From contig JANLFP010000007.1 of NCBI GenBank assembly GCA_024655905.1, forward strand, positions 124,001-188,000: DNA of 64,000 bases, read 5' to 3'. The translations under genes and the position numbers were made by a program. The first letter of the stretch is position 1. Each line of letters opens with the position of its first letter. The notes beneath the pieces are model-generated. The model was not told the origin of the DNA and searched no databases. It saw only the letters and a list, made by a program, of their open reading frames with translations. Below, in pieces: positions 56,279 to 64,000 of this stretch. The stretch is from Tepidanaerobacteraceae bacterium (GTDB lineage Bacteria > Bacillota > Thermosediminibacteria > Thermosediminibacterales > Tepidanaerobacteraceae).

Positions 56279-57712
56279 ATGTCGAAGAAGTCGATCATAT
56301 GGAAATTATTGCCGGGGATGCTTGCGATGGTTTTTATGCTGGCAGCTTTTGCACCCGGCTACGCTCTGGCCGCAAGTTATGTAAAAATAATGATTAATGG
56401 GCAACTGGTGAGTTTTGATGTGCCGCCTGTGATTGAACAGGGCAGGACGCTGGTGCCTTTCAGAGGTATCGGTGAAACCATAGGAGCATCCGTATCGTGG
56501 GATCAGAACACCCGAACAATTTCAGCCATCAAGGGCGATAAGACGGTAATCCTGAAGGTCGGCAGCACTACGGCATATATAAATCAAAATCCGGTGAAAC
56601 TTGACGCTCCTCCGGTGATTCGCAACAACAGGACATTGGTTCCGCTGAGGTTTTTCAGCGAGGCGTTTGGGGCTTCGGTACTCTGGCAGAATGCTACCCG
56701 GACGGTAATCATCAATACCGGGGAGAAGCTGTCGAAATACATACTAGGATATTATTATTCCCAATCCTATGATGATTTTATGAAGAATTACAACAAACTC
56801 TCATCCACTGCCGTAAAATGGTATACTCTGGATGATAACGGCGATGTGACGGATAATTACGGTTCTCCGAGATACATCAATGTCCCTGACGGTTATGAGG
56901 AAGTGATTGAACTCTCGAGAGCAAATGGCATCAAGATTTACATGCTGATTTTTGAAAGCAATGGGGACAAGCTGCAGAAAGTTTTATCCACGCTCGAATC
57001 CAGAAAGCGCCTCGTAAACCAGATTGTGACCATAGTGGAACGAGAAGGTTATGACGGAGTAAATATTGACTTTGAATATCTGAAAGCTGCTGACAAAGAT
57101 AAATTCATAGAGTTTATAAAAGGGCTATCGGAAGCCCTCCATGCAAGTGGAAAATCGTTGAACATCTCGCTGCCGGCAAAGACCGAAAAGGCTGACTGGT
57201 GGCCGGGATACGATTACGGGGCGCTGGGAACTTACTGCGATTTCGCGGTGCTTATGGCATATGACAAGAATCCCGCTTCCCCTGAACCCCAGGCCGGTAT
57301 AGACTGGGTGGAAGATGTGGTGGATTATGCACTGGCAAGGATTCCCGCAGAGAAGATTTTGCTGGGCATAGGCTATTTCGGCTATGATTGGGCGACAGGA
57401 GGCGGCAAAAATACGGTTTTGGCGACCAGAAATGGGATAAGCATTTCAGGATTGCTTTTTGCCGACGAGCTTGCGGCAAAATACGGATTAAAATTTACCC
57501 AGGATGAAAAATCCGGCATGGCTTACGGTAAATATACCGATTCGAACGGCGTATTGCACCAGATATGGATGGAAAACGAGGCTTCAGTAGACGCCAAGGC
57601 AAAGCTGGTTATCCAAAAAGGATTGAAAGGCATAGCGCTGTGGAGGCTGGGCTACACAACGCCATCCTTCTGGGATACGATTTACAACAATTTTCAGGCC
57701 GTAAAAGAATAG
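56279..57712 (+). CDS. Secreted GH18 protein with an N-terminal stalk domain
   Basis: 477 residues. Signal peptide (about 1-30), a copper-amine-oxidase-N-like stalk domain (about 35-140; VKIMINGQLVSFDVPPV, then RTLVPFRGIGETIGASVSW and its repeat RTLVPLRFFSEAFGA), and a GH18 domain (about 150-475) with intact DxxDxDxE in YDGVNIDFEYL and FAVLMAYDKN. ATG 56279 follows AAGGGAGAG. It probably works on wall or spore-cortex glycans, like the paralogue at 37771-39423. Likely cotranscribed with the SLH gene. Confidence 0.93.
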   Translation: MSKKSIIWKLLPGMLAMVFMLAAFAPGYALAASYVKIMINGQLVSFDVPPVIEQGRTLVPFRGIGETIGASVSWDQNTRTISAIKGDKTVILKVGSTTAYINQNPVKLDAPPVIRNNRTLVPLRFFSEAFGASVLWQNATRTVIINTGEKLSKYILGYYYSQSYDDFMKNYNKLSSTAVKWYTLDDNGDVTDNYGSPRYINVPDGYEEVIELSRANGIKIYMLIFESNGDKLQKVLSTLESRKRLVNQIVTIVEREGYDGVNIDFEYLKAADKDKFIEFIKGLSEALHASGKSLNISLPAKTEKADWWPGYDYGALGTYCDFAVLMAYDKNPASPEPQAGIDWVEDVVDYALARIPAEKILLGIGYFGYDWATGGGKNTVLATRNGISISGLLFADELAAKYGLKFTQDEKSGMAYGKYTDSNGVLHQIWMENEASVDAKAKLVIQKGLKGIALWRLGYTTPSFWDTIYNNFQAVKE

Positions 57713-57722
57713 CAATTGATGG

Positions 57723-57756
57723 AAAACCCGCATCGTATGAGTTGCGGGTTTTCTGC
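57723..57756 (+). terminator. Terminator after the secreted GH18 gene
   Basis: AAAACCCGCA (57723-57732) pairs with TGCGGGTTTT (57743-57752), followed by a short T-rich tail. Confidence 0.85.
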
Positions 57757-57897
57757 TGTTTGACAATATATTAGCAAAGTATTAAAATATCTTTGGCCGC
57801 ATAAATAAATTATCGATTGAAAAAACACGTTCAATGTGTTATAAAAAAAGTGACACTATTTTGCGGCCCTGCTGGCCGCTTCTTGAGGATGGTTCGC

Positions 57898-58713
57898 ATG
57901 AGGACGGTGGCGCTGGTGGGGAAATCCGGCACCGGCAAGAGCCATAAGGCTCAGCTGGTAGCCGGGCAGAACAATCTGGAGTATATTATAGACGACGGTC
58001 TTTTGATTTACGGCAACAGAGTTGTGGCGGGCATATCGGCCAAAAGAGAGGAAACCAAGCTGGGAGCGGTAAAAAGGGCTATTTTTCAGGACCCGGCCCA
58101 TGCGCAGGAGGTCAGGGACAAGATAGCTGAGCTTAACATCAGCGGAATCCTGGTGATCGGGACGTCCCAAAAAATGATAGCGTCCATATGCAAAGCCCTT
58201 GACTTGCCTCTCCCTGAGAAAGTAATAAACATTGAGGATATATCGACTCCTTCGGAGATAAACACCGCAAGGCGCATCAGGAGCCTTGACGGCAAGCATG
58301 TAATTCCGGTGCCCACCCTGGAAATAAAGAAGAATTTTTCAGGATATCTGCTGGATCCGCTGCGAATTTTTTACAGGAAGGGCAAGCAAGACGTGCTTAT
58401 TACGGAAAAAACCGTGGTGAGACCCACTTACAGCTATAGGGGCAAATATACCATATCAGACACCACGGTAAATCAAATCGCGCTTTATGCGGCCCGCCGG
58501 GTGAAGGGGGTGGCCGGCGGCAGGGTAACAATAGAAAATTGCAGCGAAGGGATAATTTTGAATCTGGAATTGACAATTGAATACGGCATGCCATTGAGAC
58601 CGATTTTAGAGCAAGTCCAGGAAGGAGTGAGGAATTCCGTAGAACGCATGACCGCGCTGAACGTTTTAAAAACACATGTAGTGGCAAAAAAGTTTTGTTT
58701 TAAAGAATCTTAA
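57898..58713 (+). CDS. P-loop ATPase fused to an Asp23-like C-terminal domain
   Basis: 271-residue protein of unknown role. N-terminal Walker A is VALVGKSGTGKSHKA (about 4-17), followed by E-Y-I-I-D-D-G-L-L as a likely Walker B. The C-terminal ~75 residues (from about 195: ALYAARRVKGVAGGRVTIEN, then I-L-N-L-E-L-T-I-E-Y-G) look like an Asp23/Gls24 envelope-stress domain. ATG 57898 is preferred (GAGG at 57885-57888). I know of no characterised function for this combination; an ATP-dependent role at the membrane is a guess. It stands alone before nfnA. Confidence 0.75.
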   Translation: MRTVALVGKSGTGKSHKAQLVAGQNNLEYIIDDGLLIYGNRVVAGISAKREETKLGAVKRAIFQDPAHAQEVRDKIAELNISGILVIGTSQKMIASICKALDLPLPEKVINIEDISTPSEINTARRIRSLDGKHVIPVPTLEIKKNFSGYLLDPLRIFYRKGKQDVLITEKTVVRPTYSYRGKYTISDTTVNQIALYAARRVKGVAGGRVTIENCSEGIILNLELTIEYGMPLRPILEQVQEGVRNSVERMTALNVLKTHVVAKKFCFKES

Positions 58714-58843
58714 AGTCGGTTTCCTGCAACCCGACTGTTTTCTTATTGCCGGATTATTTTGTCGAAAAAGAGGAATTTTAGATTGGATAGAGAAATAATG
58801 TTGTATATATTGAATATATTGAATAAACAGAAGGAGGGCAATC

Positions 58844-59722
58844 ATGTTTAAAATTCTAGAAAGAAAGGATCTGGCTCCTTCCATCAAGCTTTTTGTGATG
58901 GATGCGCCGCTGGTGGCCAAAAAAGCCAGACCGGGCCAGTTCGTTATACTGAGGATAAGAGAAGGGGGAGAAAGGATTCCCCTCACCATCGCGGACTACG
59001 ATGCTGAAAAAGGCACCGTGACGGTGGTGTTCCAGGAGGTGGGCAAGACCACCCGGGAGCTGGGCACTATGAAGGCAGGCGACTTGCTCCAGGACTTCGT
59101 GGGTCCTCTGGGAGTGCCGGTGGAATTTCCCCATCACAAAAAGGTGCTGGGCGTGGGTGGAGGCCTCGGCGTGGCGCCCCTCTACCCCAAGCTCAAGATG
59201 CTTCACGAGCAGGGAGTGGAGGTGGTTTCAATTATCGGAGCCAAGACGGCCGATATGCTGATTTTTGAAGACGAGATGAAGGCTGTCAGCGACAGGCTGT
59301 ATGTATGCACGGACGATGGTTCTAAAGGCCGTCACGGGTTTGTGACCGTTGTGCTCAAGGAACTTCTGGAGCAGGGAGAAAAGTTTGACGAGATAATAAT
59401 AATAGGTCCGCCCATATTGATGAAGATAGGCGCCGATATAACCAGGCCCTACGGAATACCGACCATGGTAAGCCTCAACCCCATTATGGTGGACGGCACG
59501 GGCATGTGCGGGGGATGCCGCGTGAGCGTGGGCGGCGAGACCAGGTTCGCCTGCGTGGACGGTCCTGCTTTCGATGGACACAAGGTGGATTTTGACGAGC
59601 TCATGAAGAGGCTGGCCACTTACAGGGACGAGGAAAAAATATCTGCCGATAGATTTCAGGAAGCACACGAGTGCAAATTGACAGGGAAGATTAAGGAGGC
59701 CGAAAGAGATGCCGCTGAATAA
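58844..59722 (+). CDS. nfnA: NfnA-type FAD/[2Fe-2S] subunit of ferredoxin:NADP oxidoreductase
   Basis: Small subunit of the electron-bifurcating transhydrogenase NfnAB, linking NADH, NADPH and ferredoxin. 292 residues. FAD-binding segment ERIPLTIADYD, NAD-binding KVLGVGGGLGVAPLYPK, and the C-terminal [2Fe-2S] motif DGTGMCGGCRVSVGG with a further Cys in R-F-A-C-V-D-G; in characterised NfnA one ligand is an Asp. ATG 58844 follows GGAGGGC. It overlaps nfnB by 14 bases. Related SudB/PyrK-like subunits are possible, but the partner fixes it as Nfn-like. Confidence 0.93.
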   Translation: MFKILERKDLAPSIKLFVMDAPLVAKKARPGQFVILRIREGGERIPLTIADYDAEKGTVTVVFQEVGKTTRELGTMKAGDLLQDFVGPLGVPVEFPHHKKVLGVGGGLGVAPLYPKLKMLHEQGVEVVSIIGAKTADMLIFEDEMKAVSDRLYVCTDDGSKGRHGFVTVVLKELLEQGEKFDEIIIIGPPILMKIGADITRPYGIPTMVSLNPIMVDGTGMCGGCRVSVGGETRFACVDGPAFDGHKVDFDELMKRLATYRDEEKISADRFQEAHECKLTGKIKEAERDAAE

Positions 59723-61103
59723 GAGCAAAAAGAAAACCCCAATGCCAGCTCAAAAACCCGAGGTTCGCCGGCGAAACTTCAACGAGGTGGCCCTGGGCTA
59801 TACACAAGAAGATGCCGTAAATGAAGCCCAGCGTTGCCTTCAGTGCAAAAAGCCGGGATGCGTGCAGGGATGCCCCGTTCAGGTGCAGATTCCCCGGTTT
59901 ATAAAGCTCATTGCGGAAAGGGACTTTGACGGTGCAATCAAGGTAATAAAGGAAACTAACAGCCTTCCCGCCGTATGCGGCAGGGTATGCCCCCAGGAGG
60001 AGCAGTGCGAACAAAAATGCGTTGTGGGTAAAATGGGGGAACCTGTGGCTATAGGCCGTCTTGAGCGCTTTGCAGCCGACTGGGAACGTGCTAAGGGCGT
60101 AAAGACGCCGGAGCTTCCCGAAAAGCTTGGCAAGAAGGTGGCCGTTATCGGCTCGGGCCCGGCAAGCCTTACCTGTGCGGGAGATTTGGCCAAGCTGGGA
60201 TATGATGTGACGGTTTTCGAAGCATTCCACAAACCAGGAGGAGTGCTGGTGTACGGCATTCCGGAATTCAGGCTGCCCAAGGCCATCGTCCAGGAGGAAG
60301 TGGATTTCATAAAGAAGCTGGGAGTGGAAGTAAAGACCGACATGGTCATGGGAAAGGTGCTAACCGTTGATGATCTGTTTGACATGGGGTACGAGGCGGT
60401 ATTTATCGGTACGGGTGCGGGCCTGCCGAAGTTTATGGGAATTCCCGGCGAAAATTACCTGGGAGTTTATTCTGCCAATGAGTTCCTGACCCGAATCAAC
60501 CTCATGAGGGCTTATTCCTTCCCCGAAACCGACACCCCCATCAAAGTAGGCAAAAAGGTTGCGGTGGTAGGGGGCGGCAATGTGGCCATGGATTCGGCGA
60601 GATCCGCATTGAGGATGGGAGCCGAAGAGGTCCATATAGTTTACCGCCGTTCCGAGGAAGAAATGCCCGCCAGACAGGAAGAATTCGAGAACGCTAAAGA
60701 AGAAGGAATTATCTTTGATTTTCTTACAAACCCCGTGAGGATTTTAGGTGATGAAAAAGGATGGGTAAAGGGCATCGAGTGCATCCGCATGGAGCTCGGG
60801 GAGCCGGACGCCTCCGGGCGCCGCAGGCCTGTCCCCGTAAAAGGCTCCGAGTTCACAATGGAAGTGGATACGGTGGTAATAGCCATAGGCACCGGCCCCA
60901 ATCCTCTGCTCATAAAAGCCACTGAAGGTCTTGAACTGACAAAATACGGCTATATTGCCGCCGATGAAAACGGCAGGACCTCAAGAGAAGGTGTCTGGGC
61001 CGGGGGCGATATCGTAACAGGTGCGGCTACCGTAATACTGGCCATGGGGGCGGGCAAAAAGGCTGCGGCCTCTATTCACGAATACTTGCAAAGTAAGAAG
61101 TGA
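59709..61103 (+). CDS. nfnB: NfnB-type NADPH-binding flavoprotein subunit (GltD-like)
   Basis: Large subunit of NfnAB. 464 residues. N-terminal Cys clusters for two [4Fe-4S] centres: CLQCKKPGCVQGCPV and CGRVCPQEEQCEQKC. FAD-binding KVAVIGSGPASLTCAGDLA, GGVLVYGIPEFRLPK, and the NADPH-binding KVAVVGGGNVAMDSAR; the C-terminal GVWAGGDIVTGAATVI closes the FAD site. Sequence alone resembles glutamate synthase small chain, but no large chain is nearby and nfnA overlaps it. Bifurcating activity is inferred from the pair. Confidence 0.94.
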   Translation: MPLNKSKKKTPMPAQKPEVRRRNFNEVALGYTQEDAVNEAQRCLQCKKPGCVQGCPVQVQIPRFIKLIAERDFDGAIKVIKETNSLPAVCGRVCPQEEQCEQKCVVGKMGEPVAIGRLERFAADWERAKGVKTPELPEKLGKKVAVIGSGPASLTCAGDLAKLGYDVTVFEAFHKPGGVLVYGIPEFRLPKAIVQEEVDFIKKLGVEVKTDMVMGKVLTVDDLFDMGYEAVFIGTGAGLPKFMGIPGENYLGVYSANEFLTRINLMRAYSFPETDTPIKVGKKVAVVGGGNVAMDSARSALRMGAEEVHIVYRRSEEEMPARQEEFENAKEEGIIFDFLTNPVRILGDEKGWVKGIECIRMELGEPDASGRRRPVPVKGSEFTMEVDTVVIAIGTGPNPLLIKATEGLELTKYGYIAADENGRTSREGVWAGGDIVTGAATVILAMGAGKKAAASIHEYLQSKK

Positions 61104-61361
61104 GAAGTCAGAGGTCAGAAGTCGGATTAAGAAGGATTTTGCAAAGCAAAATTCTTCTATTACTACCCGTATTTCTAATTTTTAGCGTATAATAGTAGGG
61201 GAGGCGACGGCAAGGGAAGAACCCGTGACAATTCTTGCTGTCGCCTTATACTGCTTTTAGCGGCAGTCTTAAATTTTTATGAATCAGGCAAATTCTGAAG
61301 GAATTTCCGCATTCTCGTGGAAATATATTTTACAAACACACATAATAAGGAGAGACCTCAA
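61104..61361 (+). other. Intergenic: purine-rich repeats and a long leader hairpin
   Basis: Directly after nfnB, 61097-61125 is a degenerate direct repeat of AGAAGTCAGA/AGAGGTCAGA type. A hairpin at 61128-61158 (AGAAGGATTTTGC / GCAAAATTCTTCT) probably ends the nfn transcript. TATAAT at 61188-61193 is followed by a 13-bp stem, AGGCGACGGCAAG (61202-61214) with CTTGCTGTCGCCT (61234-61246), one G-U pair; with no T-run it looks like a 5' leader hairpin for the next operon. Confidence 0.5.
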
Positions 61362-62321
61362 ATGAGAATAGGCATTCCAAGAGCACTTGCTTATTACGCC
61401 TATTATCCGTTTATCAAGACATTTTTTGAGAAACTTGGGCTCGAAGTAGTGGTTTCCGATGAGACTACCAAGGAAATCATGGATAAGGGTGTGGAAGATG
61501 CCATAACCGACGCCTGCGTTCCCGTAAAGCTGTTTCACGGGCATGTCAGAAACCTAAAGGACCGAGTTGACTACGTGTTCGTACCGAGGCTTGTGAGTAT
61601 AAATGCTGAGGCTACATTCTGCCCGAAATTCCTGGGCCTGCCAGATATGCTGTCATGCTCGGTGAAGGATTTTAAAAATATGCTGGAAGTCAGAGTAGAC
61701 TTAAGGAAAAAAAGGATGAGGCTTTTCTGGCTGTGCATGAGTCTTTCAAGAAGGTTTAAAAAAGGATTTTTTACCGCCTACAACGCATATATCAAAGCTA
61801 TCTTCAGTTTTAAGAACTATGCCCACCAATTCCTGCAGGGAGGGATTCCGCCCCTCGGGATAGTGGCCCAGCGCAAAAATTTGCCCATAAGGCTGGGGGT
61901 GGTGGGATACCCATATATGCTGTATGATTCCTATTTGAGCCTGGACCTCATTAAAAAGCTCATAAACATGGGAGTGTATGTGGTGACGCCGGAAATGGTG
62001 CCCGAAAAAGACAAAATGAAACAGGCGAAAAAGCTCAAAAAAAATCTGTTCTGGACCTTCAGCAACAGCGTGGTGAGGACCGCCTATCATTTTTTTGAGA
62101 ACAGATGCGTGGACGGTATCATACATATTACGGCATTCGGGTGCGGCCCGGATTTTATAGTCGATAAGGTAATGGAACTGGAGGCAAGGGAAAAGAACAT
62201 GCCGTATCTCACCATTACGCTCGATGAACAGACCGGGCAGGAGGGGCTGAATACCCGGTTGGAAGCTTTTGTGGATATGCTCAAGATAAAAAGGGCAAAG
62301 AAAGAGGCGGCATTGGCATGA
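61362..62321 (+). CDS. Acyl-CoA dehydratase activase-related protein (DUF2229 type)
   Basis: 319-residue relative of the dehydratase-like part of large clostridial activases. Begins RIGIPRALAYYAYYPF; conserved Cys in T-D-A-C-V-P-V-K, A-T-F-C-P-K-F and FGCGPDF, and the late LTLDEQTGQEGLNTRLEAF-type block (here ITLDEQTGQEG). Such Cys could hold an Fe-S cluster, as in HgdB-like subunits. ATG 61362 follows AAGGAG. The next gene starts inside its stop (62318), and an ATPase activase follows, so the trio should form one complex. The substrate is unknown. Confidence 0.85.
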   Translation: MRIGIPRALAYYAYYPFIKTFFEKLGLEVVVSDETTKEIMDKGVEDAITDACVPVKLFHGHVRNLKDRVDYVFVPRLVSINAEATFCPKFLGLPDMLSCSVKDFKNMLEVRVDLRKKRMRLFWLCMSLSRRFKKGFFTAYNAYIKAIFSFKNYAHQFLQGGIPPLGIVAQRKNLPIRLGVVGYPYMLYDSYLSLDLIKKLINMGVYVVTPEMVPEKDKMKQAKKLKKNLFWTFSNSVVRTAYHFFENRCVDGIIHITAFGCGPDFIVDKVMELEAREKNMPYLTITLDEQTGQEGLNTRLEAFVDMLKIKRAKKEAALA

Positions 62322-63445
62322 GAAAGGTTTCATTTCCGTATATGGGCACATCATATATTCCCATAGCAAAACTGATGAAAGCCTTCGGCAATGAGGTGGT
62401 GCTGCCTCCCAGGCCCAATTCGGAAACCATAAGCCTGGGATGCAAATTTGCACCGGAATTTGCCTGCTACCCTTTTAAAATAGTGCTGGGCACGTACGTG
62501 CAGGTACTTGAGGCCGGAGCCGACACGCTGGTTTCCACCGGAGGAGTCGGACCGTGCCGGGCGGGCTTATACACAACCCTTCAGGAAAAAATCTTGAAAA
62601 ATCTGGGTTATAAATTCGAAATGATAACTCTGGAACCGCCGGGTAGGCACTTTTCCGATTTGATGGCCAGCATAAAAAAGCTGATTAACGCCCGGCTTTC
62701 CTTCAGAGATTATATAAATATAGGAAGATTTATCTGGAAGGAACTTACGCTGCTTGACAGGGCCGAAAGGCTGTCTCACAAAACAAGGCCGCTGGAGGCG
62801 AAAAAAGGGGAAACCACGAGGGTGTACAAGAAATGCGTGGACCTGGTGGCGAAGGCCGAAAGCATAAAAGAGCTTGCAGAGATAGAGAGGGAAATGGAGC
62901 TGCTCTATGGCGGTATAGAAAAAAAAGATTTTGACCCGGTGAAGATAGGCATCGTGGGCGAAATATATGTGCTGATGGAACCATCGGCAAACCTGGAAAT
63001 AGAGGAAACCCTGGGGGAACTGGGGGTATATGCGGAGCGCTCCATGTTTCTTTCGGGATATACAGTGTCCAATGCCGTCATGGACCTCTTTCATATGGCA
63101 GGAGAAAGGGACGTGAAAAAGCTCGCCTCTCCATATTTCAAAGAAATGTGCGGGGGCCACGGCAGAGAATCGGTGGGGAATGCGGTGCATTTTGCAAGGC
63201 GCGGCTTCGACGGCCTGATTCAATTGTCTCCCTTTACCTGCATTCCCGAGATTGTGGCAAAGAGCATACTGCCCAGGGTATGTGAGGAAAGCGGAATGGG
63301 TTTTCTCTCATTGACACTGGATGAGCAGACCGGAAAAGAAGGCGTGAGGACCCGCCTCGAGGCTTTTGTGGATTTGCTTTTTGCAAAAAGGAAAAAGATG
63401 AGGCTTTCATCGGCAAAATCGCAGCTTGCAAAGGAGATGTCTTAG
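62318..63445 (+). CDS. 2-hydroxyacyl-CoA dehydratase subunit-like protein (HgdB/DUF2229 type)
   Basis: 375 residues, homologous in its second half to the previous protein (LTLDEQTGKEGVRTRLEAFV in both). Cys-containing loops: ISLGCKFAPEFACYPFK, TGGVGPCRAG, MCGGHGRES and SPFTCIPEIV; these resemble the cluster ligands of 2-hydroxyacyl-CoA dehydratase subunits. ATG 62318 overlaps the upstream stop by four bases. The activase gene begins immediately after its stop. In many Clostridia the same three modules occur fused in one long protein; here they are separate. Confidence 0.87.
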   Translation: MRKVSFPYMGTSYIPIAKLMKAFGNEVVLPPRPNSETISLGCKFAPEFACYPFKIVLGTYVQVLEAGADTLVSTGGVGPCRAGLYTTLQEKILKNLGYKFEMITLEPPGRHFSDLMASIKKLINARLSFRDYINIGRFIWKELTLLDRAERLSHKTRPLEAKKGETTRVYKKCVDLVAKAESIKELAEIEREMELLYGGIEKKDFDPVKIGIVGEIYVLMEPSANLEIEETLGELGVYAERSMFLSGYTVSNAVMDLFHMAGERDVKKLASPYFKEMCGGHGRESVGNAVHFARRGFDGLIQLSPFTCIPEIVAKSILPRVCEESGMGFLSLTLDEQTGKEGVRTRLEAFVDLLFAKRKKMRLSSAKSQLAKEMS

Positions 63446-64000
63446 ATGGCGTATTATCTCGGCATAGATGTTGGTTCCGTAAGCACGAACCTGGTTATAA
63501 TAGATGAGGAAGGGAATGTGGAAGAGGCGGTTTACATAAGGACCCAGGGGCAGCCCATTAAAGCCGTGCAGGAAGGCATGAAGATGCTCTCCTTCAGAAA
63601 CAGAAAAAAATGGGATATAAAGGCTGCCGGCACCACCGGGAGCGGCCGCCAGCTGGCTGCGGTCATAGTGGGTGCCGATGTGGTGAAAAATGAAATCACC
63701 GCTCACGCCGTGGCGGCCCAGAAAGAGGTTCCGGACGTGCAGACGGTGCTGGAGATAGGGGGCCAGGATTCCAAGATAATCATTTTAAGGGACGGAGTGG
63801 TCACCGATTTTGCCATGAATACGGTATGCGCCGCAGGCACCGGCTCTTTTCTGGACCAGCAGGCCAATAGGTTGGGCATTCCCATCGAGGAGTTCGGCGA
63901 CCATGCGTTGAAGTCCAAAAATCCCGTGCGCATAGCAGGGAGGTGCGCTGTGTTTGCAGAATCCGACATGATTCACAAGCAGCAGCTGGGTTATAAAACC
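63446..64000 (+). CDS. BadF/HgdC-family ATPase activase, 3' partial
   Basis: ASKHA-fold ATPase that would inject a low-potential electron into a dehydratase partner. The frame runs off the right edge after 185 codons. Seen: phosphate-1 loop YLGIDVGSVSTNLVI, ATTGSGR-like AAGTTGSGRQLA, EIGGQDSKIIIL, and NTVCAAGTGSFLDQQANRLG plus GRCAVFAESDMIH, whose two Cys ligate the inter-subunit [4Fe-4S] cluster in characterised activases. ATG 63446 touches the upstream stop (TAG), with AAGGAG inside the previous gene. Third gene of the trio. Confidence 0.93.
   Translation, partial: MAYYLGIDVGSVSTNLVIIDEEGNVEEAVYIRTQGQPIKAVQEGMKMLSFRNRKKWDIKAAGTTGSGRQLAAVIVGADVVKNEITAHAVAAQKEVPDVQTVLEIGGQDSKIIILRDGVVTDFAMNTVCAAGTGSFLDQQANRLGIPIEEFGDHALKSKNPVRIAGRCAVFAESDMIHKQQLGYKT

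Noticed and set aside
59709-61103. Glutamate synthase small subunit (gltD)
   Set aside because: Similarity is real, but no gltB is near and the gene overlaps an nfnA-like gene, so NfnB is the better name.

Overview
The window reads as chromosome of an anaerobic, probably thermophilic Gram-positive bacterium of the Clostridia (inference). Pointers are the archaeal-type bifunctional fructose-1,6-bisphosphate aldolase/phosphatase, the NfnAB-type ferredoxin:NADP oxidoreductase, strong AGGAGG ribosome sites with frequent GTG/TTG starts, DegS/DegU-type regulators and spore-type GH18 proteins with stalk domains. It is mostly housekeeping chromosome with short accessory and decaying islands.

Region by region. 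1-4.6 kb: remains of a beta-glucoside PTS locus: a GH1 phospho-glucosidase cut by the window edge whose acid/base Glu is Gln, a Phd/RelE-type toxin-antitoxin pair, a frameshifted antiterminator fused by deletion to a broken second GH1 gene, and a free-standing EIIA. 4.7-12.7 kb: a sugar operon (DeoR regulator, DhaK-like and DhaL-like split kinase, PfkB kinase, class II aldolase, ribose-type ABC importer). Its DhaK-like subunit has Asn in place of both substrate-handling His residues; this is the best candidate for an undescribed pathway. 13.0-15.6 kb: remnants of a superfamily 1 helicase and of a dicarboxylate symporter around a formyl-THF cyclo-ligase. 15.7-18.7 kb: guaA, then a reverse-strand HTH / zinc-ribbon / Fic operon. 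18.8-20.7 kb: pstC-pstA without pstS or pstB, behind a PhoP-box-like array. 20.8-24.6 kb: a membrane-anchored PIG-L deacetylase, aroC, aroB. 25.0-33.4 kb: FBP aldolase/phosphatase, an NSS transporter with its MetS-like small subunit and a structured leader, an arginase-fold protein, MTA phosphorylase, a class II aldolase, a HEAT-like protein and SAM synthetase. 33.5-41.9 kb: DegS/DegU-like pair, a diguanylate cyclase, a GH18 protein, RecD2. 41.9-45.1 kb: palindromic repeats and larE-larB-larC for the nickel-pincer cofactor. 45.2-52.8 kb: gltX, NfeD/SPFH pair, group II intron 3' remnant, pepV, thiamine-binding protein, thioesterase, lgt, tRNA-Arg(CCG) and a minimal tyrosine recombinase in AT-rich DNA. 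52.9-64 kb: PAS-GGDEF-EAL protein, SLH protein, second GH18 protein, P-loop ATPase with an Asp23-like tail, nfnA-nfnB, and a split activase/dehydratase-like trio running off the right edge.

How they fit together: sugars enter by PTS or ABC systems and feed triose phosphates; the FBP aldolase/phosphatase runs the same node toward gluconeogenesis; Nfn balances NADH, NADPH and ferredoxin; the mtnP-aldolase-metK stretch suggests recycling of the SAM by-product methylthioadenosine to DHAP; two GGDEF proteins, one with an intact EAL domain, indicate c-di-GMP signalling. Several starts were moved to fit promoters or ribosome binding sites, and two genes (near 33520 and 46783) seem to use non-canonical start codons.
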